Shown one piece after another: positions 36,325-46,490 of a stretch of DNA of 64,000 nt (position 1 is the first letter of the stretch; every line of letters begins with the position of its first letter). Made by a program: the position numbers and the translations under genes. The stretch is from contig NZ_LT629705.1 of NCBI RefSeq assembly GCF_900103875.1, positions 6,271,001 to 6,335,000 of the forward strand, read 5' to 3'. Below the pieces are notes generated by a model. That model worked only from the letters and a program-made list of their open reading frames with translations, did no database searches and was not told the DNA's origin. The stretch comes from Pseudomonas arsenicoxydans. Lineage in GTDB: Bacteria > Pseudomonadota > Gammaproteobacteria > Pseudomonadales > Pseudomonadaceae.

Positions 36325-36357
36325 TGATCGTCCCCACGCAGTGCGCGGGAACGATCA
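36325..36357. repeat. REP-like palindrome between tetR and rsmJ
   Basis: TGATCGTCCCCACGC (36325-36339) and GCGCGGGAACGATCA (36343-36357) pair with two mismatches. Same GATCGTTCCCACGC family as the arms flanking the IS at 24.1 and 25.5 kb, here unoccupied. Also the terminator of both convergent genes. Confidence 0.7.
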
Positions 36358-36365
36358 GTGTTGAA

Positions 36366-37148
36366 TCAGGGTTTGAGTGCTTTCTTCGGGTAAATGTCAT
36401 ACCGGCTTGATTTGCCATCCAGCGCATGGCTCGGTTTCGGCCCCTCAATGCACGGTGCCTTGCGCGGACGCTTGACCACCACCCGATGGCTGGCCAGTGC
36501 CAATGCGGCTTCCAGCAGTGCCGGCGCATCCGGGTCATCGCCCACCAACGGCCGGAACAGGCGCATTTCCTTCTTCACCAACGCCGTTTTCTCACGGTGC
36601 GGAAACATCGGGTCGAGGTAGATCACCTGGGGCGGCTCCCCTTCCCAATTGCGCATCACCTCGATCGAGTTGCCCTTGAGCAACTTCATCCGCGCCACGA
36701 TCGGTGCCACGTCGAAATCTTCCGCGCCACGAGCCAGACCGTCTTCCAGCAACGCACCAATCAGCGGCTGGCGCTCGATCAGGCTCATCTCGCAGCCCAG
36801 GCTCGCCAGCACAAACGCATCCTTGCCAAGCCCCGCCGTGGCATCCAGCACCCGCGGACGCACGCCCTGCGCGATGCCAACCGCCTTGGCGATCATCTGT
36901 CCGGTGCCTCCACCGAACAACCGCCGATGCGCGGCGCCACCTTCAACGAAGTCCACCCGCACCGGCCCCGGCGCGTCCGGCCCGAGCTGTTGCAGCTGCA
37001 ATCCCTGTTCGCCCACCTGCAAGGCAAACTCGCCGTCATCCACTTGCAAAGGCAGGCCCAGGCGTTCGGCCCATTGCTCGGCTTGTGGCTGAAATGCCGG
37101 GGCCGAGGCCTCGACATGGATGCGGCAGACCGCAGGTTGCTCAATCAT
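36366..37148 (-). CDS. rsmJ: 16S rRNA (guanine-1516-N2)-methyltransferase
   Basis: Methylates G1516 of 16S rRNA. The 260-residue protein shows the SAM-binding [17 protein letters not shown], the [20 protein letters not shown] catalytic segment (DPMFP in place of NPPY) and the C-terminal [15 protein letters not shown], all diagnostic of RsmJ. Convergent with tetR. Confidence 0.93.
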   Translation of the reverse strand: MIEQPAVCRIHVEASAPAFQPQAEQWAERLGLPLQVDDGEFALQVGEQGLQLQQLGPDAPGPVRVDFVEGGAAHRRLFGGGTGQMIAKAVGIAQGVRPRVLDATAGLGKDAFVLASLGCEMSLIERQPLIGALLEDGLARGAEDFDVAPIVARMKLLKGNSIEVMRNWEGEPPQVIYLDPMFPHREKTALVKKEMRLFRPLVGDDPDAPALLEAALALASHRVVVKRPRKAPCIEGPKPSHALDGKSSRYDIYPKKALKP

Positions 37149-37241
37149 GGGAAAACACGCTCAAAAAATTAATGATCGGCAAAAACGGCCGATAACAAAA
37201 CTAACGAGCATTTTGCCAGAGCTGAGCGTCGACCGAGAAAA

Positions 37242-37862
37242 ATGTCAGGCATTCAATCCACATCCGTAGGCTACATTTCGCGTCATGGCGATTATGGTCT
37301 GCGAAACTCTCAAGCACTGAGCGGCGTCAGTCACCTGTGGCAGGATTTTTTTGCCCAGGCCCTGGCCGATCAGTCGAGTGATGTGGTGCCGGCATGTGGC
37401 ACCTTTCCACCGGTTGACCTCGAGAGCCCGGTCGAGCCGACCGTCGGCAGCGAGCTGCTGGCGCACATCGTCAGCCAGCGCGAATGCGATGTGAAAGAAA
37501 CCGAGGTCAAGCCACCCGAGCCGCTGTTCCTGCCGATTGCCGAGTTCGAGATGGACCTGGCTGACAAGCCTTTCCCACCGTTCCCGCCGGAAGAAATCGC
37601 CGCCCAGCAAAAACAGCAAGACTTCGAAAGCGGCTGGGTTCGTCAGATCGTGCTCACCGCCGGCCAGCAAGCCCCGGAAGCCGGCCCGGCGCCACAACCG
37701 CGTCCGCTGCACTTGCCGATCGCCGAATTCGAGATGGACCTGCTGGACAAGCCATTCCCGCCGTTCTCGCCCGAAGAATTGGCCGATCAACAAAAAAACT
37801 TCGATTTCGATATCGGCTGGGCTCGCCCGATCGTGCTGCAGAACCTGCGCATCGCCGCCTGA
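37242..37862 (+). CDS. Hypothetical protein with two 45-residue repeats
   Basis: A 206-residue acidic, proline-rich protein with no signal peptide. The C-terminal half holds a tandem repeat: PIAEFEMDL-x-DKPFPPF then PEE and (D)FD/ES-GWVRQIVL, first copy at about 88-133, second at about 161-202, joined by a Pro/Ala linker. The repeats share more than two thirds of their residues, so the duplication is recent or under constraint. The first 60 residues (SVGYISRHGDYGLR) are unrelated. Convergent with the extensin-like gene. I recognise no family. Confidence 0.75.
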   Translation: MSGIQSTSVGYISRHGDYGLRNSQALSGVSHLWQDFFAQALADQSSDVVPACGTFPPVDLESPVEPTVGSELLAHIVSQRECDVKETEVKPPEPLFLPIAEFEMDLADKPFPPFPPEEIAAQQKQQDFESGWVRQIVLTAGQQAPEAGPAPQPRPLHLPIAEFEMDLLDKPFPPFSPEELADQQKNFDFDIGWARPIVLQNLRIAA

Positions 37863-37879
37863 CTGTCACTGACAGGCTC

Positions 37880-38575
37880 TTAGCGACACACCCACCACGG
37901 CCCGACATCGACATGAAAGTGATTGCGATGGGCGGCGTTGTAGTCCGGGCTCAACACCACACTGAACATATCGCAGGCGCCATCGCGGACCTGGCGTAAA
38001 AAGTGTGCATCCTGATTATCCTTCGGCCAATCCTTGAGCACATTGATGGAACGGCCATCGGCCAGGCGAAAACCGGCAATGTCCAGTGCATCGGCGCTGG
38101 CATGTTGGCTGCGCCGACCGTTCTCACGCCCGTAGACATTGCGACAGGCGAAACTGCCCAGATGGTCGACACGGCTGACAGCCTGTCCGTAGACCGCTTG
38201 TGCGGCGGGTTGCAGCGCATGGTGTTCGAACAGGGCAAACGCTACTGCCAGTGGGCAACTGGCGAGGAAGCTGCTGCTCAGCGCCACATTGCCACCCTGT
38301 ACGCGCAAGGTGTTGAGCAATGGACACGCGGCATCGGGACTGTCGGCTTGAGGCGTGACGCGCAATCCCGAGGTGCTCAAGGCCTGGTCACACAATTGTG
38401 GGTCATCGCGCAGGCGCATCAGTTTGTAGCGCGTCAGCAGGTTCGGGGCGGCTCTTACATCCAGCGGGGCCCAAGGGTTCCACTGGGGCGATACGGATAT
38501 CCAGCCGCGCCAGACGCTCGCGGCGGCCGCACCGATGATCAACAGCACCAGCAACAGCCACCACCGAAACCGCAT
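37880..38575 (-). CDS. Extensin-like_C family protein (membrane-anchored)
   Basis: A 231-residue protein with an N-terminal membrane anchor (residues 4-21) and an extracytoplasmic domain. The QHASADALDIAGF and NHFHVD motifs give the His/Asp pattern of the zinc-dependent D-Ala-D-Ala peptidase-like fold to which Extensin_like_C belongs, and paired cysteines occur (DQLCDQ/AACPL, LASCPL, SFACRN). Probably acts on cell wall, unproven. Its ATG is 2 bases after the stop of the PEP-mutase-like gene upstream on the same strand. Confidence 0.85.
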   Translation of the reverse strand: MRFRWWLLLVLLIIGAAAASVWRGWISVSPQWNPWAPLDVRAAPNLLTRYKLMRLRDDPQLCDQALSTSGLRVTPQADSPDAACPLLNTLRVQGGNVALSSSFLASCPLAVAFALFEHHALQPAAQAVYGQAVSRVDHLGSFACRNVYGRENGRRSQHASADALDIAGFRLADGRSINVLKDWPKDNQDAHFLRQVRDGACDMFSVVLSPDYNAAHRNHFHVDVGPWWVCR

Positions 38576-38577
38576 CG

Positions 38578-39399
38578 TCAGCCTTTGAACAATTGATTGG
38601 CCTTCGCGTACGGCATGGACCGCGACGTGAACCCGAATGTACCCGACGTCTTGATCTCTTCGGCAGCGCGGAAAAACTCGCCATAGGCAGCCAACGCCAG
38701 CGCCGAACCGACGCTGATGCGTTTTACGCCCATTTCGCGCAACTGCTCGACTGTCAGCTTGAGCCCGCCGGACATCAACACATTGACCGGTTTCGGTGCC
38801 ACGGCGCGAACCACCGCCAATACGTCCTCAGCACTGCGCAAACCCGGCGCATACAAAACGTCGGCGCCTGCCTCGGCGAAAGCCTGCAAGCGGCGAATGG
38901 TGTCGGCGAGATCAGGATTGCCGTGCAGGAAGTTCTCCGCACGAGCGGTCAGCATGAACGGGAAAGGCAAGCTGCGCGCTGCGGCGACAGCCGCTTCGAT
39001 ACGCGCCACGGCATGTTCGAAGCAGTAGATAGGCGCCTCTTCGCGGCCCGTGGCGTCTTCGATCGAGCCACCGACGGCACCGGCCTCGGCTGCCCGCAAA
39101 ATGCTCTGCGCGCATTCGGCCGGGTCGTCCGCGAAGCCGTTTTCCAGGTCCACTGCTACTGGCAGATCCGTCGCCGCGACAATCGCCCGAACATTCGCCA
39201 GGGTGTCCTCCAGCGACAATCCGCCATCTGGGCGTGCATTGGAAAAGGCATAACCGGCACTGGTGGTTGCCAGCGCCTCGAAACCCAGGCTGGCGAGCAT
39301 TTTCGCCGAGCCGGCGTCCCACGGGTTGGGAATGACAAAAGCGCCCTCGCGTTCGTGCAGTGCTTTGAACGCCTGGGCTCGAAGGGTTTGCGCATCCAT
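38578..39399 (-). CDS. Isocitrate lyase / PEP mutase family protein
   Basis: A 273-residue TIM-barrel enzyme. Features of the superfamily: PNPWDAGSAKMLASLGFEAL, TTSAGYAFSNARPDG, VDLENGFAD (metal site) and GGSIEDATGRE. The KKCGH loop of true isocitrate lyases is not present, so the reaction is probably a C-C or P-C lyase/mutase on an unknown oxoacid. Likely co-transcribed with the extensin-like gene. Confidence 0.87.
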   Translation of the reverse strand: MDAQTLRAQAFKALHEREGAFVIPNPWDAGSAKMLASLGFEALATTSAGYAFSNARPDGGLSLEDTLANVRAIVAATDLPVAVDLENGFADDPAECAQSILRAAEAGAVGGSIEDATGREEAPIYCFEHAVARIEAAVAAARSLPFPFMLTARAENFLHGNPDLADTIRRLQAFAEAGADVLYAPGLRSAEDVLAVVRAVAPKPVNVLMSGGLKLTVEQLREMGVKRISVGSALALAAYGEFFRAAEEIKTSGTFGFTSRSMPYAKANQLFKG

Positions 39400-39432
39400 T
39401 GGCAGGCTCCTGAAAAGGGGAACGAATCCGCC

Positions 39433-40293
39433 TCAGAGCAGGCCAAGTTGCTCGGCGGCGGGTTCTCTGTATAGCTCAGGCAGCGGCGCCAAGCCAGGCA
39501 AACGCAACATCAGTTGTGCATGAAAACGTTGCGCCAGCTTGGCCGCCAGCAGGTTATCGGCGGTGTGCAGGAAGATGTAGGGCGTACGGCCCTCTTCGAT
39601 CCACAGGGCGATTTTCTCGACCCACGGCACCAGGAACGGATCGTTGGCCTCAAGCTGCGGATGGCCGATGAAGCGCACCTGCGGGAATTGGGTGAACGCT
39701 GCCGGACGCGGCGGTACGTTGGGCTTTTTCGATTGCGCGTGAAGCACTGAGGGATCGGTTGAGGTGCAGCTGAACAGCGCACGCGGATCAAGGCAAATAC
39801 GCTCGACGCCACGGTCGCGCAACAGGCGGTTGAGCATTCGCTCACTGTCACCTTTGGCGAAAAATTCGCTGTGGCGCACTTCTACCGCCAACGGTCGCTC
39901 CACGGCATCGATGAAAGCGGCGAGTTCGGGCAATCGTTGCGGCGTGAAGCTTTTCGATAATTGCAGCCACAGCGGAGAAACCCGCTCACCCAAGGGGCTG
40001 AGCAATTGCAGGAAGGTTTCGGTGGCGGTCAGTTGTTCGCGCAGGTCACCGCCGTGGCTAATGTCGCCGGGGAACTTGGCGGTGAAGCGAAAATGTTCGG
40101 GCAGTATTTCGGCCCAACGCTGCACGGTGGTGGCAGCCGGGCTCGCGTAGAAGGTCGTGTTGCCTTCTACGGCGTTAAATACTTGGGAATAAAGATTCAA
40201 AAACTCGGCGGGTTTGGCGTCGGGCGGATAGAGATAGTCGCGCCAGGCGTTTTCACTCCAGGACGGGCAGCCGAGGTAGTAAGGCAGCAGCAT
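39433..40293 (-). CDS. DUF72 family protein (TIM-barrel)
   Basis: A 286-residue protein starting MLLPYYLGCPSW, whose ATG overlaps the preceding stop by one base (TGATG); an ATG 13 codons further upstream would read through that gene. DUF72 hallmarks are GCPSWSENAWRDYLYP, the FNAVEGNTTFYASP segment with the conserved Glu, and FTAKFP. Function of the family (YecE-like) is unknown. Confidence 0.88.
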   Translation of the reverse strand: MLLPYYLGCPSWSENAWRDYLYPPDAKPAEFLNLYSQVFNAVEGNTTFYASPAATTVQRWAEILPEHFRFTAKFPGDISHGGDLREQLTATETFLQLLSPLGERVSPLWLQLSKSFTPQRLPELAAFIDAVERPLAVEVRHSEFFAKGDSERMLNRLLRDRGVERICLDPRALFSCTSTDPSVLHAQSKKPNVPPRPAAFTQFPQVRFIGHPQLEANDPFLVPWVEKIALWIEEGRTPYIFLHTADNLLAAKLAQRFHAQLMLRLPGLAPLPELYREPAAEQLGLL

Positions 40294-40598
40294 CAGATGT
40301 AGAGGTCGAGGCCCAGCACACCTGAATCCCAATCGACAAACCCGGCGGTGCTCAGGTAGCTGGCGAGTGCCATGGCAACGCTTTTGCTCATGGCGCGGTG
40401 ATAGATCATGTCTTGCTGACGAGCCGGGAGATTGCTCAGACGTTGCGCGGAGGCTTTGGCAGCACGGGCGGCCAGTTGCTCTTCGGTCGGAATCTCCAGC
40501 TCGCCGTCGATATCGACGGAGTCGTCATCTGCCACAGGCCCTTTGCGGGGCTTGCGCTTGATGGGGTACGACTGGGAGGAAAGGCCGTCTATACGCAT
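40293..40598 (-). CDS. Small conserved hypothetical protein
   Basis: A 101-residue soluble protein, basic at the N-terminus (YPIKRKPRKGP), acidic in the middle (DDDSVDIDGELEIPTEEQ), helical after (LPARQQDMIYHRAMSKSVAM). Translationally coupled to the DUF72 gene by the one-base overlap. No function recognised. Confidence 0.75.
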   Translation of the reverse strand: MRIDGLSSQSYPIKRKPRKGPVADDDSVDIDGELEIPTEEQLAARAAKASAQRLSNLPARQQDMIYHRAMSKSVAMALASYLSTAGFVDWDSGVLGLDLYI

Positions 40599-40741
40599 GA
40601 GTACATGTCCGGTATCAGTGATGGCAGTTTAGTGGCGCATGACCCACTTCGCAAACCGCCGAGTGATAACTAGAACACATAAAAACAAAAAGGTTTAAAA
40701 GCCGGAGGGAAAATCGACGATTGGCTGAGTTACGCAGATCG

Positions 40742-40811
40742 CCATCGCGAGCAGGCTCGCTCCCACAGGGGGTTAGCGCAGGTCCTGTGGGAGCGAGCCT
40801 GCTCGCGATGG
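40742..40811. repeat. Perfect REP pair, 28-base arms
   Basis: 40742-40769 is the exact reverse complement of 40784-40811, with a 14-base spacer. Members read GCGAGCAGGCTCGCTCCCAC then GTGGGAGCGAGCCTGCTCGC, so the order is minus then plus as at 17738. It ends 21 bases from the tsaB stop. Confidence 0.9.
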
Positions 40812-40831
40812 GACCGACCCGATCTCAGAGA

Positions 40832-41506
40832 TTAACGCGCCTTTGGCGTCGCCACTTTATCGCGCAAATAAACCGGCTGCGCCTCATCCGCCACAATCGC
40901 TTCACCGCGTTCCCAGGCAAACCGCGCCAGCGTCAGCAGGTCTTCGGCGTGAGGCAGCATGCCCGCGTCTTGCCCGGTCAGATTGACGGCGATGCGCTCG
41001 GCATAACCCCAACCGGTGCCCGCGCCAAACCAATCGCCGCTGGCGTCGGCAGGCAAGGCCGCCGCTTCTGGCGCCAACACCGCTTCCTTGCCGACCAGGC
41101 GCATCTCCCCCGCCGTTTCGCGGTAGCAACCCCAATACACCTCGTCCATCCGAGCATCGATGGCGGCCGCGACCTGGCTCACGCCGTGTTCGCGATACGC
41201 CCGCTGCGCCAGCACCGCCAGGTTGGACACCGGCAGCACCGGTCGATCCAGCGCAAACGCCAGGCCTTGCACCACGCCAATGGCGATCCTCACACCAGTG
41301 AATGCGCCTGGCCCACGACCGAAAGCAATGGCATCGACCGCTTGCAAAGTGGTCCCGGCATCGGCCAGCAGTTGCTGGATCATCGGCAGCAACTTCTGCG
41401 CATGCAGGCGCGGGATCACCTCGTAATGGCTCGTGACTTTGCCTTCATGCAGCAAGGCAACGGAGCAAGCTTCAGTCGCGGTGTCCAGGGCCAGCAAGGT
41501 ACTCAT
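40832..41506 (-). CDS. tsaB: tRNA t6A biosynthesis protein TsaB
   Basis: Scaffold partner of TsaD in threonylcarbamoylation of tRNA A37, the substrate later cyclised by TcdA. Start MSTLLALDTATEACS (224 residues) has GGA 8 bases upstream; an ATG 20 codons earlier is not family-like. ASKHA-type features: LLALDTATE at 4-12 and FGRGPGAFTGVRIAIGV near 70. Two bases to adk are separated by a terminator hairpin. Confidence 0.94.
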   Translation of the reverse strand: MSTLLALDTATEACSVALLHEGKVTSHYEVIPRLHAQKLLPMIQQLLADAGTTLQAVDAIAFGRGPGAFTGVRIAIGVVQGLAFALDRPVLPVSNLAVLAQRAYREHGVSQVAAAIDARMDEVYWGCYRETAGEMRLVGKEAVLAPEAAALPADASGDWFGAGTGWGYAERIAVNLTGQDAGMLPHAEDLLTLARFAWERGEAIVADEAQPVYLRDKVATPKAR

Positions 41507-41553
41507 CGATGTTTCCGTAAGAGAGGTCAGAAAAAGTGCGCCAGTATAAACAA

Positions 41554-41577
41554 CTACGGCCCGCAAGCGGGCCGTAG
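41554..41577 (-). terminator. Terminator of adk
   Basis: CTACGGCCCGC (41554-41564) pairs perfectly with GCGGGCCGTAG (41567-41577); on the minus strand it is followed by TTGTTTAT. It lies 23 bases after the adk stop. Confidence 0.8.
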
Positions 41578-41599
41578 AAGATGAAGCGATTCAGACTTT

Positions 41600-42280
<681 letters not shown>

Positions 42281-42490
42281 TCAGATTCGCCTCGTGGGGC
42301 CAATCTCAAAAATAGGGTCGTGGCCGCCCAAACGGCCAAAGGCTGATCAAGATACACAGCAGGCCCGGACCACACAAGCCGCCGAAAGTCGGAGAAACCC
42401 CCGCCCAACGTGCCCCATAGACGGGGTGGCCCAAGTCGCAACCCCGTCACTAACTGTCGCCTGGCCGCACGTTTTTGCCCCTCGCCCACA

Positions 42491-42516
42491 GGCCCTCGAC
42501 GCTCGCGCCGAGGGCC
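42491..42516 (-). terminator. Hairpin downstream of ppc
   Basis: GGCCCTCG (42491-42498) / CGAGGGCC (42509-42516) with a G+C-rich loop, 20 bases after the ppc stop. No clear U-run. The remaining 42248-42490 spacer to adk shows no gene; a second small hairpin GCCCCAT/GGGGTGGC lies near 42411-42430. Confidence 0.5.
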
Positions 42517-42535
42517 ACGCCCCACGACGAAAACC

Positions 42536-45166
42536 TTAGCCGGTATTTCGCAAACCGGCGGCAATCCCCGCCACAGACACCAGCAGCGCCTGTTCTACCG
42601 GGCTGCCCTGGGCCACGTCCTGTTGCCGCGAGCGCGCCAACAGTTCGGCCTGCAATAGATGAAGCGGGTCGAGGTAGGTGTTGCGCAAGCGGATGAATTC
42701 CAGGGTGTCTGGGCTATGTGCCAGTAGCTGAGACTGACCGGTCAGCCCAAGGACAACAGCGCATGCCTGCGACAATAGGTCGCGTAAATGCGCACCTAAA
42801 GGAAGCAAATCCGGCTCGACCAGACGTTCATCGTAGGACCGGGCGATGTCGGCATCGGCTTTGGCCAGGACCATTTCCAGCATATCGATGCGCGTGCGAA
42901 AGAATGGCCACTGTTCGCGCATCTGCCCCAGCAGTTCGCCTTCGCCGCGCTCCAGCGCCTTGCTCAGCGCCGCTTCCCAGCCCAGCCAGGCCGGTAACAT
43001 CAGGCGCGTCTGGGTCCAGCCGAAGATCCACGGAATGGCGCGCAGGCTCTCGATACCGCCCGCGCGGCGCTTGGCCGGGCGACTGCCCAGCGGCAAACGG
43101 CCCAATTCCTGCTCCGGAGTGGATTGGCGGAAGTACTCGACGAACTGGGGATTTTCCCGCACCACGGCACGGTATGCCTTGACCCCGTCCGCAGCCAGTT
43201 CGTCCATCAGATGGCGCCAGGCCGGCTCCGGTGGTGGTGGCGGCAACAATGTCGCTTCCAGCACTGCCGCCAGGTACAGATTGAGGTTTTGCTCGGCGAT
43301 GTCCGGCAGGCCGAATTTGAAACGAATCATTTCCCCCTGCTCGGTGGTGCGGAAACGCCCCGCCACAGAACCCGGTGGTTGCGACAGGATCGCCGCGTGT
43401 GCCGGGCCGCCGCCGCGCCCCACGGTGCCACCACGACCGTGGAACAGCAGCAGCTCCACTTGCTGCTCGCGGCAGATATCGACCAGGCGTTCCTGCGCCC
43501 GATATTGCGCCCAGGCCGCGGCAGTGGTGCCGGCGTCCTTGGCCGAGTCGGAATAGCCGATCATCACTTCCTGCGGCCCTTGCAGGCGCGAGCGATAACC
43601 CGGCAGCAGCAACAGCTTTTCGATCACCGGCCCGGCGTTGTCCAGGTCGGCGAGGGTTTCGAACAGCGGCACGACACGCATCGGCCGCAGCACGCCGGAC
43701 TCTTTGAGCAGCAGTTGCACAGCTAATACATCGGAAGCAGCACCAGCCATGGAGATCACATAAGAGCCAAGGGAAGCGCCCGGTGCGGCAGCGATTTCCC
43801 GGCAGGTCGCCAGTACTTCCGCGGTGTCGGCCGACGGTTTGAAGTACGCCGGCAGCAGCGGCCGACGGTTATTCAACTCATTCATCAAGAAGGTGATGCG
43901 CTCTTCCTCACTCCAGTCTTCGTAACGACCAAGCCCCAGGTAATCGGTGATTTCCGTCATGGCGGCGGTGTGCCGCGACGAGTCCTGACGCACGTCCAGG
44001 CGCACCAGGAACAACCCGAACGTCACCGCCCGGCGCAGGCAATCGAGCAAGGGGCCGTCAGCAATCACACCCATTCCGCACTCATGCAGCGAGTGGTAGC
44101 AAAGCTCCAGAGGATCGAGCAGGTCGCGGTTGTTTTGCAGTACATCGGCGGGAGCAGGCGTTGTCGCGGTCAAGGAGGCGTGAGCCCAGTTACGCGTCGC
44201 GCGCAGACGTTCGCGCAATTGTTTGAGCACCGCGCGGTAAGGTTCGGCGCTGTCCCCGGCCTTGGCTTTCAGAGCATCGCTGGCCTGCTGCATCGACAAT
44301 TCCGCAGCAAGATGATCGACGTCGCGCAGATACAAATCGGCCGCCATCCAGCGCGCCAGCAGCAAGACTTCACGGGTCACGGCGGCCGTCACATTCGGGT
44401 TGCCGTCGCGGTCGCCGCCCATCCAGGAGGCGAATCGAATCGGTGCACCTTCCAGCGGCAGATGCAGGCCGGTGGCGTCATGCAGGGCTTTATCGGCCTT
44501 GCGCAAATAATTGGGGATCGCCTGCCACAGTGAATGCTCGATCACCGCGAAACCCCATTTGGCCTCGTCCACGGGCGTCGGCCGGGTGCGGCGGATTTCT
44601 TCGGTGTGCCACGCCTCGGCAATCAGGCGCTGTAACTTCGCCTTGATCTGCTCGCGCTCGGCGGTGGTCAGGTCGCGGTGGTCCTGGGCAGCCAGTTGCG
44701 CGGCGATGGCGTCGTATTTCTGGATCAGCGTGCGCCGCGCCACTTCGGTCGGGTGCGCGGTGAGGACCAGTTCGATTTCCAGCCGTCCCAACTGACGGGC
44801 CAGGGATTCGGCGCTGTGGCCTTCGGCTCGCAGGCGAGCGAGTAATTCCGGCAACACGCGCGCTTCGAACGGTGCCGGTTGCGACTCTTCGCGGCGGTGA
44901 ATCAGCTGATATTGCTCGGCGATATTGGCCAGGTTGAGGAACTGGTTGAACGCTCGCGCCACCGGCAGCAACTCTGCTTCGCTCAACTGGTTGAGACTGG
45001 CGCTCAGTTCAGCGTCCATCGAGCCGCGACGGTCGGCTTTGGCGCCTTTGCGAATCTGCTCGATCTTGTCGAGAAAACCGTCCCCGTACTGGTCACGAAT
45101 GGTGTTGCCCAACAGCTCACCCAGCAGGTGAACGTCCTCGCGCAAGCGTGCATCAATATCGGTCAT
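42536..45166 (-). CDS. ppc: Phosphoenolpyruvate carboxylase
   Basis: Anaplerotic formation of oxaloacetate from PEP and bicarbonate. I start at [16 protein letters not shown] (876 residues, the usual family length); the frame stays open 113 codons further upstream without family similarity. Catalytic H138 in [13 protein letters not shown], the [18 protein letters not shown] segment with the essential Lys, and the [19 protein letters not shown] loop are all present; the C-terminus ends [10 protein letters not shown] as usual. Confidence 0.97.
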   Translation of the reverse strand: MTDIDARLREDVHLLGELLGNTIRDQYGDGFLDKIEQIRKGAKADRRGSMDAELSASLNQLSEAELLPVARAFNQFLNLANIAEQYQLIHRREESQPAPFEARVLPELLARLRAEGHSAESLARQLGRLEIELVLTAHPTEVARRTLIQKYDAIAAQLAAQDHRDLTTAEREQIKAKLQRLIAEAWHTEEIRRTRPTPVDEAKWGFAVIEHSLWQAIPNYLRKADKALHDATGLHLPLEGAPIRFASWMGGDRDGNPNVTAAVTREVLLLARWMAADLYLRDVDHLAAELSMQQASDALKAKAGDSAEPYRAVLKQLRERLRATRNWAHASLTATTPAPADVLQNNRDLLDPLELCYHSLHECGMGVIADGPLLDCLRRAVTFGLFLVRLDVRQDSSRHTAAMTEITDYLGLGRYEDWSEEERITFLMNELNNRRPLLPAYFKPSADTAEVLATCREIAAAPGASLGSYVISMAGAASDVLAVQLLLKESGVLRPMRVVPLFETLADLDNAGPVIEKLLLLPGYRSRLQGPQEVMIGYSDSAKDAGTTAAAWAQYRAQERLVDICREQQVELLLFHGRGGTVGRGGGPAHAAILSQPPGSVAGRFRTTEQGEMIRFKFGLPDIAEQNLNLYLAAVLEATLLPPPPPEPAWRHLMDELAADGVKAYRAVVRENPQFVEYFRQSTPEQELGRLPLGSRPAKRRAGGIESLRAIPWIFGWTQTRLMLPAWLGWEAALSKALERGEGELLGQMREQWPFFRTRIDMLEMVLAKADADIARSYDERLVEPDLLPLGAHLRDLLSQACAVVLGLTGQSQLLAHSPDTLEFIRLRNTYLDPLHLLQAELLARSRQQDVAQGSPVEQALLVSVAGIAAGLRNTG

Positions 45167-45367
45167 CAGCAGTTCTCCAGCAAAAATTCCGGGCGGCCTA
45201 GAACCTAAAGAGTGCCGCTCTAAAGCGGTTCTTACAAGCAAACGACGAAGGGACTTTAAACCTTGGGTGTAGAAGCTAGTCTCAAGTGTAAGCCGCACAA
45301 CGGCTTCGGCCGGCCTTTGCCGGACACTCACACCGCCTGCCACGAGCAGGAGCGCAATGAGGTTTTT

Positions 45368-45712
45368 ATGAAAATCCGTGAACTGGCTCAGCATTGGGAA
45401 GAAAACGCCAAAGGGCGACTGACCGATACCGGTTATAGAATCCATCTGGATATGGAGGCCGCCGCACGGCTGGCGGCAATTGTCGAGATGTACCCCAAAC
45501 GCCAACCCGAAGAACTGCTTGGCGAGCTGATCGGCGCCGCGCTGGAAGAGTTGGAAAAGAGCTTTCCCTACGTGAAAGGCTCGACCGTGGTCGCCACTGA
45601 CGAAGAGGGTGATCCGCTGTACGAAGACATTGGTCCGACCCCGCGCTTCCTCGCGCTGTCACGTCGGCACCTGCACGATTTATCGGCCGGTAGCGAGAAG
45701 CAGAAGCACTGA
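45368..45712 (+). CDS. Conserved hypothetical protein upstream of the lptF region
   Basis: A 114-residue soluble protein starting [16 protein letters not shown]. The frame is open from 45263, but the first 35 residues look non-coding and this ATG gives the expected compact protein. Helical, with an [20 protein letters not shown] segment; no motif recognised. Divergent from ppc. Confidence 0.78.
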   Translation: MKIRELAQHWEENAKGRLTDTGYRIHLDMEAAARLAAIVEMYPKRQPEELLGELIGAALEELEKSFPYVKGSTVVATDEEGDPLYEDIGPTPRFLALSRRHLHDLSAGSEKQKH

Positions 45713-45725
45713 GTTTTACGCCGAA

Positions 45726-45753
45726 CATGTGGGAGCACATTTGCTCCCACATG
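45726..45753. repeat. REP-derived palindrome after the hypothetical gene
   Basis: CATGTGGGAGCA / TGCTCCCACATG, a perfect 12-base stem with 4-base loop starting 13 bases past the stop; core GTGGGAGC as in the REPs. Likely the gene's terminator. Confidence 0.75.
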
Positions 45754-45890
45754 AGTTGTAATCCCCTCCCGAAATTGAGTATTCCCAGGCTACCAAACGG
45801 TCGGGGATACCCCTGTGTCTCACCAAAGTTCCCGACTTAGAGCCTTGTCCGATCGGTCAAAGTTTTTTTCGGCAATTGGCCATCTTTTCT

Positions 45891-45918
45891 GAACTTTAAA
45901 AAAACCACTCGGGTCACA
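45891..45918 (+). promoter_or_regulatory. AlgU (sigma-22/sigma-E type) promoter of the DUF4398-lptF pair
   Basis: GAACTT at 45891-45896 and TCACA at 45914-45918 with a 17-base spacer, close to the GAACTT-N16/17-TCnnA consensus, about 104 bases before the DUF4398 start. The surrounding spacer (45713-46021, 309 bases) otherwise holds the palindrome above and an A+T-rich stretch; no gene seen. In P. aeruginosa the lptF gene is reported to be AlgU dependent, which agrees. Confidence 0.65.
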
Positions 45919-46021
45919 CCCATTAACCACGCCTGGGACGGCCGTTTCAAAACACCCCGGAAATTGACGGTTACGGCTCCTTGCCCAGCATGGATATTTC
46001 AGTTTTTCAGGAGTTTTACCA

Positions 46022-46435
46022 ATGGAGTTGAAGACCATGAAGATCAGCACTGCCAAGTCCTCGTTCAATCATTTGCGCAGTCTGAAACTGGCTGCCCTGG
46101 CAATCGGCACCAGCTTCGTTCTGGCTGGCTGCGCCGGCAATCCACCGACCGAGCAATTCGCTGTGACGCAATCCGCTGTGAATAGCGCGGTCAGCGCCGG
46201 CGGCACCGAGTTCGCGGCCGTGGAAATGAAATCCGCGCAAGACAAGCTCAAACAATCCGAAATCGCCATGCACGACAAAAAGTATGAAGAAGCCAGAATT
46301 CTGGCCGAACAGGCTGAGTGGGACGCTCGTGTAGCCGAACGCAAAGCCCAGGCGATCAAAGCCGATCAAGCTGTGAAGGACTCTCAGAAAGGCGTTCAGG
46401 AACTGCGTCAGGAAAGTCAGCGCACTGTGCAATAA
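46022..46435 (+). CDS. DUF4398 lipoprotein
   Basis: A 137-residue envelope lipoprotein. Long signal peptide with lipobox VLAGC, lipidated Cys at 37. The mature part is a coiled-coil-like helix (AVEMKSAQDKLKQSEIAMHD, EEARILAEQAEWDARVAERK), the DUF4398 pattern. AGGAG lies 8 bases before this ATG. It sits 55 bases upstream of lptF under the same promoter, and probably associates with it at the outer membrane (inference). Confidence 0.88.
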   Translation: MELKTMKISTAKSSFNHLRSLKLAALAIGTSFVLAGCAGNPPTEQFAVTQSAVNSAVSAGGTEFAAVEMKSAQDKLKQSEIAMHDKKYEEARILAEQAEWDARVAERKAQAIKADQAVKDSQKGVQELRQESQRTVQ

Positions 46436-46490
46436 GCGCGCATCCGGACCAAAGACTGAAGCTCTTATCGATAGAAAAGGACGAATGATT

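Noticed and set aside
42536..45505. ppc with a 113-residue N-terminal extension
   Set aside because: The added residues show no family similarity; MTDIDARL at 45166 gives the standard length and puts catalytic His at 138.
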